A stretch of 55,551 bases of DNA, from assembly GCA_016742125.1 (NCBI GenBank), contig JACVCM010000009.1:1-55551 (forward strand), written 5' to 3'. The translations under genes and the position numbers were made by a program. The notes below the pieces were generated by a model, which saw only the letters and a list, made by a program, of their open reading frames with translations, made no database searches and was not told the DNA's origin. Origin of the DNA: Sphingomonadaceae bacterium. GTDB lineage: Bacteria > Pseudomonadota > Alphaproteobacteria > Sphingomonadales > Sphingomonadaceae. Below are positions 24,934 to 33,439 of the stretch, one piece after another (within the stretch, counting starts at the first letter, position 1; each line of letters opens with the position of its first letter).

Positions 24934-26270
24934 CGGTTGATCGCTGTTAATGAGGAAAAGCACGATCGGCGATGTGACCATGCGAGCCAAACCGAACCCA
25001 GTATCAATTGAGTGGATGCTGTAGCTAACCATATCATTCCACCCAAATTTAGTCCGGTCGAAGTCCGGAGCAACGCAACAACGCTCATACCAGCGAACAA
25101 AGCAGCAACATTGATCTGCAAAACAAGGCGAGACTTACCCGACGCCACCAAAGCCTGATAAACACAGCCGTATAATGAGTTTATTGCGACGGCAAGCAAC
25201 AACATCCTTAGCGTCTCACTTCCTACTTCAACTATAAATTCATTATTAAGCCAGATTTTTAGAATAAGATCCGCAAATAAACTGGCCGTAATACAAGGTA
25301 TTACCGATGAAAATAATATTAATATTGTTAGCTTTTTCATTACCTTTATCGATATTTCAGATTTCTTTTCAAATTCCCGTACCAAAACAGGAAAATATGC
25401 TCTGGTAAAAGGAATCTGAAGCTGAAGAAATGCCATCGATATTGAAACTATGATAGAATATATACCAAAATGATCCAAAGTAACTGAGCGGCTTAATACA
25501 ATACGATCAATATAGCTGACCATAAGTCCGACCAACACGCCCAACGACAGCATCGATACTTCCCTCAAAAAAGGTATTATATGGACGATATGTTGTTTTC
25601 CAGAAGTATCCATAATGAAGCTTGATCGCAATCGGTGTCCATTTGCTAATAGCTCTATCAGTGCTACCAGTGCGAAAACTGATGCATAAATATGAGCCTC
25701 GGCTTGTAGGGAAATTAGAACTATCATGGTCAAGGCATGCTTTAGTGTCCCAAAAAAACATGTCCGCACGTTGGCGGTAACTTGATGTTGCATGCCATGC
25801 CAAAATCCAACTGCCAGGCTATTCAAAAATTGAAAAAATATTTGAAAGCAGGTAATACGGATTGCAAGCTCCAAGTTGTCAGCGCGATTTGCTTGAATAT
25901 CAAACCAGTGGTGCGCAAAGTATTCAGCAGATGACTGGATGAAAACAAATATACATAATGCCAAAACTGCGTAGATTTTGCCGAATACCTTGACATAACT
26001 GCGGAGAGCAGCGGGGTTATGTGCTTCTCTTGCTACCCAGCGAGGAATTATTTGGCTAAATCCAGCGTCGACGAAGCTCGCAATCATTTGTAGGCTTAGG
26101 CATGCGGCGACAATGCCCCATTCGGATACCCCCAATATTCGGATGTAAATTGGGATTGCCATAATCGAGAGAAGATTGAGCCACACAAGCGCAATCATGC
26201 TGGAGGTAGCGTTGCGTATGACTGTGCTCGCTGCAACCCGAGACAATAGATGCTTCGGTTTCCCGAACAC
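24930..26270 (-). CDS. Wzx-type polysaccharide flippase (MATE/MVF fold)
   Basis: The 446-residue membrane protein has 12 or more hydrophobic segments and the start of Wzx/RfbX proteins: MIALVWLNLLSIMAIPIYIRILGVSEWGIVA. The LGVSEWGIVA segment corresponds to the LG..YGI.. pattern of the family. It moves lipid-linked repeat units across the inner membrane. It starts with GTG five bases after the UXS-like gene. It is AT-rich compared with flanking core genes. Confidence 0.9.
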   Translation of the reverse strand: MFGKPKHLLSRVAASTVIRNATSSMIALVWLNLLSIMAIPIYIRILGVSEWGIVAACLSLQMIASFVDAGFSQIIPRWVAREAHNPAALRSYVKVFGKIYAVLALCIFVFIQSSAEYFAHHWFDIQANRADNLELAIRITCFQIFFQFLNSLAVGFWHGMQHQVTANVRTCFFGTLKHALTMIVLISLQAEAHIYASVFALVALIELLANGHRLRSSFIMDTSGKQHIVHIIPFLREVSMLSLGVLVGLMVSYIDRIVLSRSVTLDHFGIYSIIVSISMAFLQLQIPFTRAYFPVLVREFEKKSEISIKVMKKLTILILFSSVIPCITASLFADLILKIWLNNEFIVEVGSETLRMLLLAVAINSLYGCVYQALVASGKSRLVLQINVAALFAGMSVVALLRTSTGLNLGGMIWLATASTQLILGSVWLAWSHRRSCFSSLTAINR

Positions 26271-26275
26271 CGACG

Positions 26276-27256
26276 TTATCCGGCTACCCGAAGCTTGGTA
26301 TCAAAGTAGGCAATCGTCTTTTCCAACCCCTGCCTTAGTTGTACAGTTGGCTGCCAGTTGAGCAGATTCATCGCCAGCGTGATATCAGGCTGACGTTGCT
26401 TCGGATCATCGGCAGGCAGCGGCTGAAATATCATTTCAGACTTGGACCCGGTAAGGTCAATTATCTGTTCAGCGAGCTGGCGCATCGTGAATTCATGAGG
26501 ATTTCCAAGATTAATCGGGCCAGGGTACGCAAGCGGTCCGTCGACTTCGGCTTCAAGCGACATAAAGCGCAAAAAACCTTCAACCAAATCGTCAACATAG
26601 CAGAAGCTTCGGGTCTGCAGCCCATCGCCATAGAGAGTTATATCGTCACCCTTCAGGGCTTGTACGATAAAGTTGCTAACTACCCGCCCATCATTGGGAT
26701 GCATTCGCGGGCCATATGTGTTGAAAATCCTGCAAACCCGAACGTCGAGTTGGTATTGCCGGTGATAGTCGAAGAAAAGCGTTTCAGCGCAACGCTTGCC
26801 TTCGTCGTAACAACTTCGGGGCCCGATTGGATTGACATTACCCCAATAGCTTTCCGGCTGGGGATGAACTGAAGGATCGCCATAAACTTCGCTTGTGCTT
26901 GCTTGAAAGATCCGTGAACCCAGCCGCTTGGCCAAACCCAGCATATTGATGGCACCATGGACACTGGTCTTAGTGGTTTGGACGGGATCGTGCTGATAGT
27001 GAATCGGGCTAGCAGGGCAAGCGAGATTAAATATCTCATCAACCTCAATGTACAATGGAAAGGTGATGTCGTGGCGCAGAAACTCGAATTGTGAATGCCC
27101 GATCAAATGCGATATATTGGCTTTGCTTCCGGTAAAGAGATTATCGACGCACACGACCTCGTCACCGCGCTCAATCAGTCGATCTATTAGATGTGAACCC
27201 AAAAATCCGGCGCCCCCGGTGACCAAAACTCTCTTGCTTTCGTTGTAGTTTCTCAT
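26276..27256 (-). CDS. UDP-glucuronate decarboxylase (UDP-xylose synthase)-like SDR
   Basis: The 326-residue enzyme is an extended short-chain dehydrogenase with VLVTGGAGFLGSHL for NAD binding and the UXS-type ACPASPIHYQHDPVQT. The catalytic group is STSEVYGD with YDEGKR replacing the common YxxxK, as UXS enzymes have. GPRMHPNDGRVVSNF is also a UXS trait. It would convert UDP-glucuronate into UDP-xylose, so the polysaccharide may contain xylose. AAGGGG lies just before the ATG. It is cotranscribed with gmd upstream (66 bases) and wzx downstream (5 bases). Confidence 0.9.
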   Translation of the reverse strand: MRNYNESKRVLVTGGAGFLGSHLIDRLIERGDEVVCVDNLFTGSKANISHLIGHSQFEFLRHDITFPLYIEVDEIFNLACPASPIHYQHDPVQTTKTSVHGAINMLGLAKRLGSRIFQASTSEVYGDPSVHPQPESYWGNVNPIGPRSCYDEGKRCAETLFFDYHRQYQLDVRVCRIFNTYGPRMHPNDGRVVSNFIVQALKGDDITLYGDGLQTRSFCYVDDLVEGFLRFMSLEAEVDGPLAYPGPINLGNPHEFTMRQLAEQIIDLTGSKSEMIFQPLPADDPKQRQPDITLAMNLLNWQPTVQLRQGLEKTIAYFDTKLRVAG

Positions 27257-27322
27257 GAAACCCCTTTCGTCCGACCGAAATCTACGGAACGGCTTAAAAC
27301 ACTTTATGGAAATCTCTGCCGC

Positions 27323-28453
27323 TCATTCCACCGCAACAGTGACGTCGAAGCCATGATGGCGCAGCAACGCATTACGTTTTGCAACCATCAAATCTGATTT
27401 CGTCATTTCTGCACACATTTCTCGCGCCGAAATTTCAGGCGTCCAGCCAAGCCTCTCTCTAGCCTTTGTCGGATCTCCTAACAGCGTCTCTACTTCAGTC
27501 GGTCTGAAGTACCTAGGATCGATCCGGACAACTGTTGAGCCCACTTTGGCTGCTGGAGCGAGTTCGCCAACAACCTCCTCTACAACGGCCCTTTCATCAA
27601 CGCCAGTGCCCTCAAATCGCAATTTAATGCCAAGTTCGTTCGCCGTCCATTCAACAAACTGACGCACACTGAACTGGTCACCCGTTGCGATAACGAAATC
27701 TTCAGGTTCGCCTTGTTGCAGCATCAACCACTGCATACGCACATAATCGCTTGCATGACCCCAGTCCCGCAAAGCGTCCATGTTGCCAAGGTAAAGGCAC
27801 TCTTCGAGCCCTTGCGCAATATTTGAAAGGCCTCGCGTAATCTTTCGAGTTACAAATGTCTCTCCACGGCGGGGGCTTTCGTGATTAAAAAGAATGCCGT
27901 TGCAGGCATAAAGGCCATAAGCTTCGCGATAATTGACTACAATCCAATATGCGTAAAGCTTCGCCACTGCATAAGGGCTACGCGGGTAGAAGGGTGTAGA
28001 TTCTCGCTGTGGAACTTCTTGGACCATTCCATAAAGCTCGGACGTAGACGCCTGATAAAAACGAGTTTTCTTTTCCAGTCCAAGAATTCTTATTGCTTCC
28101 AAAAGGCGCAGGGTTCCGATTGCATCAACATCTGCGGTATATTCCGGACTCTCAAAACTGACAGCGACATGGCTTTGAGCACCAAGATTGTATATCTCGT
28201 CTGGCTGAGTTTGCTGAACAACACGCAATAAATTGCTTGTATCGGTTAGATCGCCATAATGTAGAAAAAAGTCTCGGTGGTTTATGTGAGGATCTTGGTA
28301 TAAATGATCCACGCGTTCAGTATTGAATGAACTACTACGGCGTTTGATGCCATGAACCACATAGCCTTTTTTCAGTAGAAACTCGGCAAGATAAGAACCA
28401 TCTTGACCGGTTATACCGGTGATTAAAGCAATTTTCTTGTTTTTTTCAGACAT
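27323..28453 (-). CDS. gmd: GDP-mannose 4,6-dehydratase
   Basis: The 376-residue enzyme converts GDP-mannose into GDP-4-keto-6-deoxymannose. ALITGITGQDGSYLAEFLL (NADP site), VHGIKRRSSSFNTERVDH, ASTSELYG, YPRSPYAVAKLYAYW and NHESPRRGETFVTRKIT are diagnostic. The ATG at 28453 gives the normal N-terminus; an in-frame TTG at 28465 overlaps the fcl stop. It works with fcl to supply GDP-fucose for the GT11 enzyme. It needs GDP-mannose, to which the phosphomannomutase-like gene at the right end of the window may contribute. Confidence 0.96.
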   Translation of the reverse strand: MSEKNKKIALITGITGQDGSYLAEFLLKKGYVVHGIKRRSSSFNTERVDHLYQDPHINHRDFFLHYGDLTDTSNLLRVVQQTQPDEIYNLGAQSHVAVSFESPEYTADVDAIGTLRLLEAIRILGLEKKTRFYQASTSELYGMVQEVPQRESTPFYPRSPYAVAKLYAYWIVVNYREAYGLYACNGILFNHESPRRGETFVTRKITRGLSNIAQGLEECLYLGNMDALRDWGHASDYVRMQWLMLQQGEPEDFVIATGDQFSVRQFVEWTANELGIKLRFEGTGVDERAVVEEVVGELAPAAKVGSTVVRIDPRYFRPTEVETLLGDPTKARERLGWTPEISAREMCAEMTKSDLMVAKRNALLRHHGFDVTVAVE

Positions 28454-28461
28454 CCCGCTTC

Positions 28462-29439
28462 TCAAACTGTTCGGTCGTTTTTGCAGAAATCAGCATACGC
28501 ATGGTGGAGACCGTCTTCCAAGCTTATTGTAGGACGCCAGCCGAGAGACTTTATTAGTCCGCTATCCATGAGTTTGCGTGGCGCGCCGTCGGGCATGTTT
28601 TCGTCGAAATCGATGTCACCTGAAAAGCCAACAACCTTTTTTATGGTTTCCGCAAGGGTCCGGATCGTTACATCCTCATCCGAGCCCACATTTATATGAC
28701 TGCACTGCGGCGTTGTCCTGTCCTTAATAACCTCTTTCGGGAGGTTCATTACATGCAGGCATGCGGCGGCAAAATCGTCCACATGTAAAAATTCCCGCCG
28801 CGCATTACCGGAACCCCATACCGTTACACTAGCTGTCGACGACAGCTTCGCCTCATGAAAGCGCCTTATCAAAGCGGGTATGACGTGTGAATTATAAGCG
28901 TGATAGTTATCTCCAGGACCATAAAGGTTCGTCGGCATCAAACTGCGGTAATCTAAACCGTGTGAATCACCATATTGTCGGTTCAAACTCTCGCAAAGCT
29001 TTATACCCGCGATTTTGGCAATCGCATACGGTTCGTTGGTTTTTTCCAACGGGCCGGTAAGCAACGCCGATTCCTGCATAGGCTGAGGTGCTATTTTCGG
29101 ATAAATGCAACTTGATCCGAGAAAGAGCAGTCTTTTTACACCCGACCGGAATGCAGCCTCAATTACATTGTTTTGTATCGCCAGATTCTCATAAATGAAA
29201 TCGGCTGGATATTCATTATTGGCGTAAATGCCTCCTACCTTGGCGGCCGCCACATACACTTCGTCGGGGCGCTGTGCTTCGAAGAAACATCGGACGCTCA
29301 GCTGGTCTTCTAAATTGAGGTCGGCATGCGATCTGGTGATGATTGCATTTTCCGAATGGCCCGCAGCGCGAAGTGCTCGCTGAATAGCTGAGCCAACCAT
29401 GCCGCGATGGCCGGCCACATATATTTTTGGTGAAGTCAA
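28462..29439 (-). CDS. fcl: GDP-L-fucose synthase
   Basis: The 325-residue enzyme epimerises and reduces GDP-4-keto-6-deoxymannose into GDP-L-fucose. KIYVAGHRGMVGSAIQRAL is the dinucleotide site and family start, AAAKVGGIYAN and LLFLGSSCIYPK follow (catalytic Ser), then YAIAKIAGIKLCES (Tyr-x3-Lys) and MPTNLYGPGDNYH. The TTG at 29439 is preferred because GAGAG sits eight bases upstream and gives the usual N-terminus; a TTG at 29454 is possible. The stop is shared in overlap with the region leading into gmd. In this locus fcl precedes gmd. Confidence 0.94.
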   Translation of the reverse strand: MTSPKIYVAGHRGMVGSAIQRALRAAGHSENAIITRSHADLNLEDQLSVRCFFEAQRPDEVYVAAAKVGGIYANNEYPADFIYENLAIQNNVIEAAFRSGVKRLLFLGSSCIYPKIAPQPMQESALLTGPLEKTNEPYAIAKIAGIKLCESLNRQYGDSHGLDYRSLMPTNLYGPGDNYHAYNSHVIPALIRRFHEAKLSSTASVTVWGSGNARREFLHVDDFAAACLHVMNLPKEVIKDRTTPQCSHINVGSDEDVTIRTLAETIKKVVGFSGDIDFDENMPDGAPRKLMDSGLIKSLGWRPTISLEDGLHHAYADFCKNDRTV

Positions 29440-29522
29440 TGAAAATACTCTCAATGATCAAAGGCGAGGCGTGCGAAGGGTGGCCGCTTCATAGCGCTTT
29501 GGGCCGATAATACCAGCTGTGA

Positions 29523-31748
29523 TTACTTGCCATCTCTATCTTCCAAGCCATAGCCATAGCCATAGCCATAGCCATAGCCATAGCCTGCCTGCTTATGCTT
29601 AAGCTTGGTGAGAATAACGCCGAATATTTGGGCGTGGACTGCTTGGAGTCTGCCGAGGGAAGCTTTGATACCGCGAACAGCAACGCCCTCAGCTTCAGCA
29701 ATAAAGACACACCCTTCAACCGCGCGTGACAGAAGCGGAGCGTCCGCCAGTCCCAATATCGGCGGTGAATCAATTACAACATGGTCAAATTGATCCAGTA
29801 GCTGCCGAACCAAAACAAGTATTCGGTCACTACTTAACAATTCTGCGGCGCTTGGTGGGTTGGGCCCCGCCGCCAGTAATTTCATTCCTTTAATTGGCGT
29901 CTGTTGGATGAGTCTTTGCCAATCATTCTCACCTGCTAAAAAGTTACTGAGCCCGATCGCATTCTGCAAGTTTAGAAAGGTATGCATCGAAGGAGAGCGC
30001 ATGTCGGCATCGAGTAAAACTACATTCTTTCCCGTTCTCCCTAATACCATGGCCAACGCCAAGCTGGTCGTACTTTTTCCTTCGGCCGGTCGAGTACTTG
30101 TAACCATGAGAGCTCTCGGGACCCCATGATCGGTCGAAAATGCTAGGTTTGAACGTATGCTAAGATATGCTTCGGAAAGCGACGACTTCGCGTCTTGAAT
30201 TTCAGCCAATATATCGTCACCCTCGGCATCGGGCACACTTCCAAGTAATGGCATTTGTAGCAACCGGTTGACTTGACCGGGATCGCGCAAGCCCTCGTCA
30301 ATTTGGTCAAGGGCTAACGCCGATACGCCAGCCAGCACACCTCCGATCAAGAAGGCCAATGCAAGATTCAATTTCAAGTTAGGCGACGAAGGATTCTCAG
30401 AAACCTTCGCGACATCCACTATCGCGATGTTATTAGCGCCAACCCCGGCAACACCAATTTCCTTATACCGCTGGAGCAACCCATCATATAATTCTCGATT
30501 TGTGTCAGCCTCACGCTGGTAGATATTATATTGTATGCTGTCTCGCTGCTGAGAATTCATTTGCAATTTTAGCTGCTGAACTTGGTCGCGCAGGCTCCGC
30601 TCACGCTCCGCTGCTTCCGCATATTGGATTGCTCTGCTTGAAGAAACCCTGCTTTCTTCACGCGCAATGCTTGCGTCGAGAACACGTAATTGTTCAGCTA
30701 ACGCCCGAACTGCAGGGTAGCCAGGCTCAAACTGAACCATCAATTTAGCATAGTCGGCTGCAACTTCCGCCCGCTTTTGACGCAACTGCCCAATAGCAAC
30801 GTTATTCAAGGCTTCGCTATTAGCGCCACCGCGTCGCTCTCGATTTCGACTTTCCGCAGAAATACGTTCGGCTGTTGCAGCTGCTAAAGCTCCATTCAAG
30901 GCCTCCAAATCGCTTGATACCAAGGTTCGTTCGACCTCGGTCCTGCCATCAATGCTTTTGCTCTTTCCTAAGGCAACGATTCCTTTCTGCGACGCGTAAT
31001 TTACAAGGTCGCGCTCCGAAGCTTCGAGCCTCCCGCGAAGATCGGCTAATCGGTTCTCCAGAAATTTTCTAGCGTCTGCTGTCGAAGAAAACCGACGATC
31101 CATGCTTTGCACAATGAACTGGTCGGTCCAAGCGTTTGCGATCTGCGCCGACAGTGTTGGCGATGCACTCGTATACCCAATGTCAATTAGAGCGGAGCCT
31201 CGAATTGGTGCGATCGAGACGTTTTTTAGCAACAGGTCAACTGCAAGCTTCTCGCGCTTTAATCTTTGCTGGGCGTTTAGTGGTCTACTCGAACTTACGG
31301 TGGCAAATACATCGCCGTCTGGATTTGCTCCATGGGCTTCAAAAAAGTCTTGATTGGTTGAAAGTCGCAGTTGACGAGCAACGCGTTCAGCGAGAGAGCG
31401 CGCCTGCAATAGCGAGTATTGTGTCTGGTAGAACTCCAAATCTCGGCCGGCATCAGACGGTTCTAGACCTTGAACGTTTGTTATCTGTTTTTGGTCGCGG
31501 CTGATCTCAATCCTAGCGGTCGAACTATATTGTGGCGTAGCCAGCAACGTCACGACCAACCCAAGGGCTAAGCTTGTCAAAACGATGCCAAGTATCACGA
31601 ACTTCCATCGCAGCAGAATCTGCCAGTATTGAAGCAATATCGGAGGTGCGATGCCGACCTGCTCCCCTCCTCTCAGTTCTGCTATGCCGCTGGAAGCTGA
31701 AGCGGCAGACGTAGATTGCAACATTCCGTAATTGTCCCAATGTCTCAT
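29523..31748 (-). CDS. Polysaccharide chain-length/tyrosine autokinase (Wzc/GumC type BY-kinase)
   Basis: The 741-residue protein controls polymer length and export. It starts with a cytoplasmic tail, a membrane segment near 50-70 (ILGIVLTSLALGLVVTLLA), a long periplasmic coiled-coil Wzz/GNVR part, a second membrane segment near 455-480, and a C-terminal kinase. The kinase has the Walker A STRPAEGKSTTSLA, Walker A' VVLLDADMRSP and Walker B HVVIDSPP. The C-terminus ends in six GY pairs, the Tyr cluster that is autophosphorylated, encoded by a perfect hexamer repeat (29546-29585). It heads the minus-strand operon. ATG at 31748 has a weak ribosome-binding site; an ATG at 31724 is an alternative. 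Confidence 0.93.
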   Translation of the reverse strand: MRHWDNYGMLQSTSAASASSGIAELRGGEQVGIAPPILLQYWQILLRWKFVILGIVLTSLALGLVVTLLATPQYSSTARIEISRDQKQITNVQGLEPSDAGRDLEFYQTQYSLLQARSLAERVARQLRLSTNQDFFEAHGANPDGDVFATVSSSRPLNAQQRLKREKLAVDLLLKNVSIAPIRGSALIDIGYTSASPTLSAQIANAWTDQFIVQSMDRRFSSTADARKFLENRLADLRGRLEASERDLVNYASQKGIVALGKSKSIDGRTEVERTLVSSDLEALNGALAAATAERISAESRNRERRGGANSEALNNVAIGQLRQKRAEVAADYAKLMVQFEPGYPAVRALAEQLRVLDASIAREESRVSSSRAIQYAEAAERERSLRDQVQQLKLQMNSQQRDSIQYNIYQREADTNRELYDGLLQRYKEIGVAGVGANNIAIVDVAKVSENPSSPNLKLNLALAFLIGGVLAGVSALALDQIDEGLRDPGQVNRLLQMPLLGSVPDAEGDDILAEIQDAKSSLSEAYLSIRSNLAFSTDHGVPRALMVTSTRPAEGKSTTSLALAMVLGRTGKNVVLLDADMRSPSMHTFLNLQNAIGLSNFLAGENDWQRLIQQTPIKGMKLLAAGPNPPSAAELLSSDRILVLVRQLLDQFDHVVIDSPPILGLADAPLLSRAVEGCVFIAEAEGVAVRGIKASLGRLQAVHAQIFGVILTKLKHKQAGYGYGYGYGYGYGLEDRDGK
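29546..29585. repeat. Hexanucleotide tandem repeat (AGCCAT x6.7) in the BY-kinase gene
   Basis: Six perfect copies of AGCCAT plus four bases read on the plus strand. On the coding strand each copy gives Gly-Tyr, so every unit gained or lost changes the number of phosphorylatable tyrosines by one without a frameshift. Perfect identity between copies suggests recent slippage. Confidence 0.95.
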
Positions 31749-31859
31749 AAGTTCACATCGAATGATTGGAAATCAACCGAACCATGCGCGGATTTCGTGT
31801 GAACGCCGCTAGCTCAAAGTTAAAACCACTTCCACAACTTTCCCATTTCTTGGGTCAAA
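31749..31859. promoter_or_regulatory. Divergent promoter region between wzc-like and wzy-like genes
   Basis: The 111-base gap feeds both the minus-strand polysaccharide operon and the plus-strand Wzy_C gene. It holds an inverted repeat, GTTCACA at 31751-31757 and TGTGAAC at 31798-31804, with centres 47 bases apart. This could be two half-sites for a regulator that represses or activates both sides. No clear -35/-10 pair was seen by eye. Confidence 0.45.
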
Positions 31860-33329
31860 ATGTTATCAGCAAGCACTTCCGGTTGTAATGATCGTTATCT
31901 CACCATAGAAACCCGGATCACCTTATCAAGATTCGGCGTTCCCTTGTCCCAGGCACTTTCTCACCCAAAATGGCCATCAATTCATTTTTGGCTACTGTCC
32001 ATATTTTTGGTAATCGTCTTCGTGACAGGGGGATCCGCGCGAAACGATGTAAAGTCGCTAATCGTTTTAACGCCCATATCGTTTTTCATGTGTGCGTTGG
32101 CCGCTATGACGTTGCGGAGCGAACATTTGCGCAGCCATCTGTTTCTAATATCCGCGTCCGGGGCCGTGATGTTCTTTCCATTAAGTCATCTGCTCCCTCT
32201 TCCGCCCAGCTTGTGGCAATTGCATCCGGTATACACCGACATTGAACCGATAAAGGCACTGCTCGATGTTGACAAGGAATGGCGCCCTTGGACGGTATCA
32301 TACACTGGCGGTTTTCAAACGGCAGTTTCGTTTGCTACGCCATTGGCGGTTCTCCTTTTTTGTATCCAACTCCAAGAAGAGGACAGAATGCGCCTCTTGC
32401 CTCTCGTTATTGGCTTGTCCACAATTTCGGGACTGATCGGTCTTCTACAAACACTGGGCGATCCGATCGGGCCGTTATATATTTATCGAATTACAAACGA
32501 AGGTTCGGCCGTAGGCCTTTTTGCCAACCGCAATCATGCGGCCACATTGCTGGCATGTCTTTTTCCGATGCTTGCTGTATATCCGTTTTTAACGAGAGGT
32601 TCGGGAAATGACAAACGCCGCCGGTTGCTGTGGTCATTTGTCATAAGTCTTGTTCTTGTTCCCTTAATTTTGATCACCGGCTCCCGTTCAGGGTTAGTCA
32701 TTGCTATTATCGGGTTGGTTGGAGGAGCTCTTTTGTATGGACAGCAGGACCATGAGCGCCGAATCCTCGACCGTTCCACAGCAAAAATGGCGGTCGTACG
32801 TTTGGCAGCAGGTGTCACTATCTTCGGTCTCGGGATCATTACTGTAATTCTGTCACGGGCTGAGGCTGTAGAACGTTTCTGGATGCAGGACGGGGGCGAC
32901 AACAGGGCTGATTTTTTAGCTGTTTCGAGCGACATGTTCAGCCGTTACTTTCCATTGGGTTCGGGCTCGGGGTCATTTGTAGAAATGTATCAGTTTTCCG
33001 AGCCGGCACGCCTCCTTGATCCAACCTACCTAAACCGAGCTCATAATGACTGGGCAGAAATCTTGGTGACCTTGGGAATTCCCGGATTAGCGATAATCTT
33101 AAGTGCTATTGGCACTTACTGCTGGCGTACATACCATATTTGGCGACATGGAGGGGCGTCAAGACGACCGACCGTTCTGGCTCGCATGGCCGGCGTGACA
33201 ATTGGCATGATCTCACTAGCGAGCTTCTTTGATTACCCGCTTAGGACGCCAATTATGCTCTCAATCTTCGTCATATTCTTATTGTGGTTTGTTGGTGAGC
33301 AAGCACCTACTCCGGAGCCCGCTTCCTGA
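31860..33329 (+). CDS. O-antigen ligase/polymerase-like membrane protein (Wzy_C)
   Basis: The 489-residue protein has about 11 to 12 hydrophobic segments and one long periplasmic loop. GLFANRNHAATLLACLFPML and LILITGSRSGLVIAIIGLVGG match the Wzy_C region of O-antigen ligases and polymerases, and YLNRAHNDWAEILVTLGIPGLAIIL is the conserved H-N-D motif of this family. It would polymerise or ligate repeat units in the periplasm. The start at 31860 has no clear ribosome-binding site. It is divergent from the kinase gene and is followed by a convergent transferase gene. In export loci of sphingomonads such a protein near the kinase gene is typical. Confidence 0.85.
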   Translation: MLSASTSGCNDRYLTIETRITLSRFGVPLSQALSHPKWPSIHFWLLSIFLVIVFVTGGSARNDVKSLIVLTPISFFMCALAAMTLRSEHLRSHLFLISASGAVMFFPLSHLLPLPPSLWQLHPVYTDIEPIKALLDVDKEWRPWTVSYTGGFQTAVSFATPLAVLLFCIQLQEEDRMRLLPLVIGLSTISGLIGLLQTLGDPIGPLYIYRITNEGSAVGLFANRNHAATLLACLFPMLAVYPFLTRGSGNDKRRRLLWSFVISLVLVPLILITGSRSGLVIAIIGLVGGALLYGQQDHERRILDRSTAKMAVVRLAAGVTIFGLGIITVILSRAEAVERFWMQDGGDNRADFLAVSSDMFSRYFPLGSGSGSFVEMYQFSEPARLLDPTYLNRAHNDWAEILVTLGIPGLAIILSAIGTYCWRTYHIWRHGGASRRPTVLARMAGVTIGMISLASFFDYPLRTPIMLSIFVIFLLWFVGEQAPTPEPAS

Positions 33330-33439
33330 CAATTATCTCTGTTTTATGACGACTCTCCTGGCCGGCCTTGCCATAAGGATTGGCTATCACCAATGTTGTC
33401 TTACCTCCCCAAGGCAGATATTCCGGATTACGTTACCAT

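Noticed and set aside
29546..29585. Possible CRISPR-like or satellite repeat
   Set aside because: Six-base units without spacers, inside a coding frame, are a slippage repeat and not a CRISPR array.
33330..33439. Terminator between the convergent Wzy_C and WecA-like genes
   Set aside because: Only a weak ATTGG/CCAAT pairing without a T run was seen; not enough to call.
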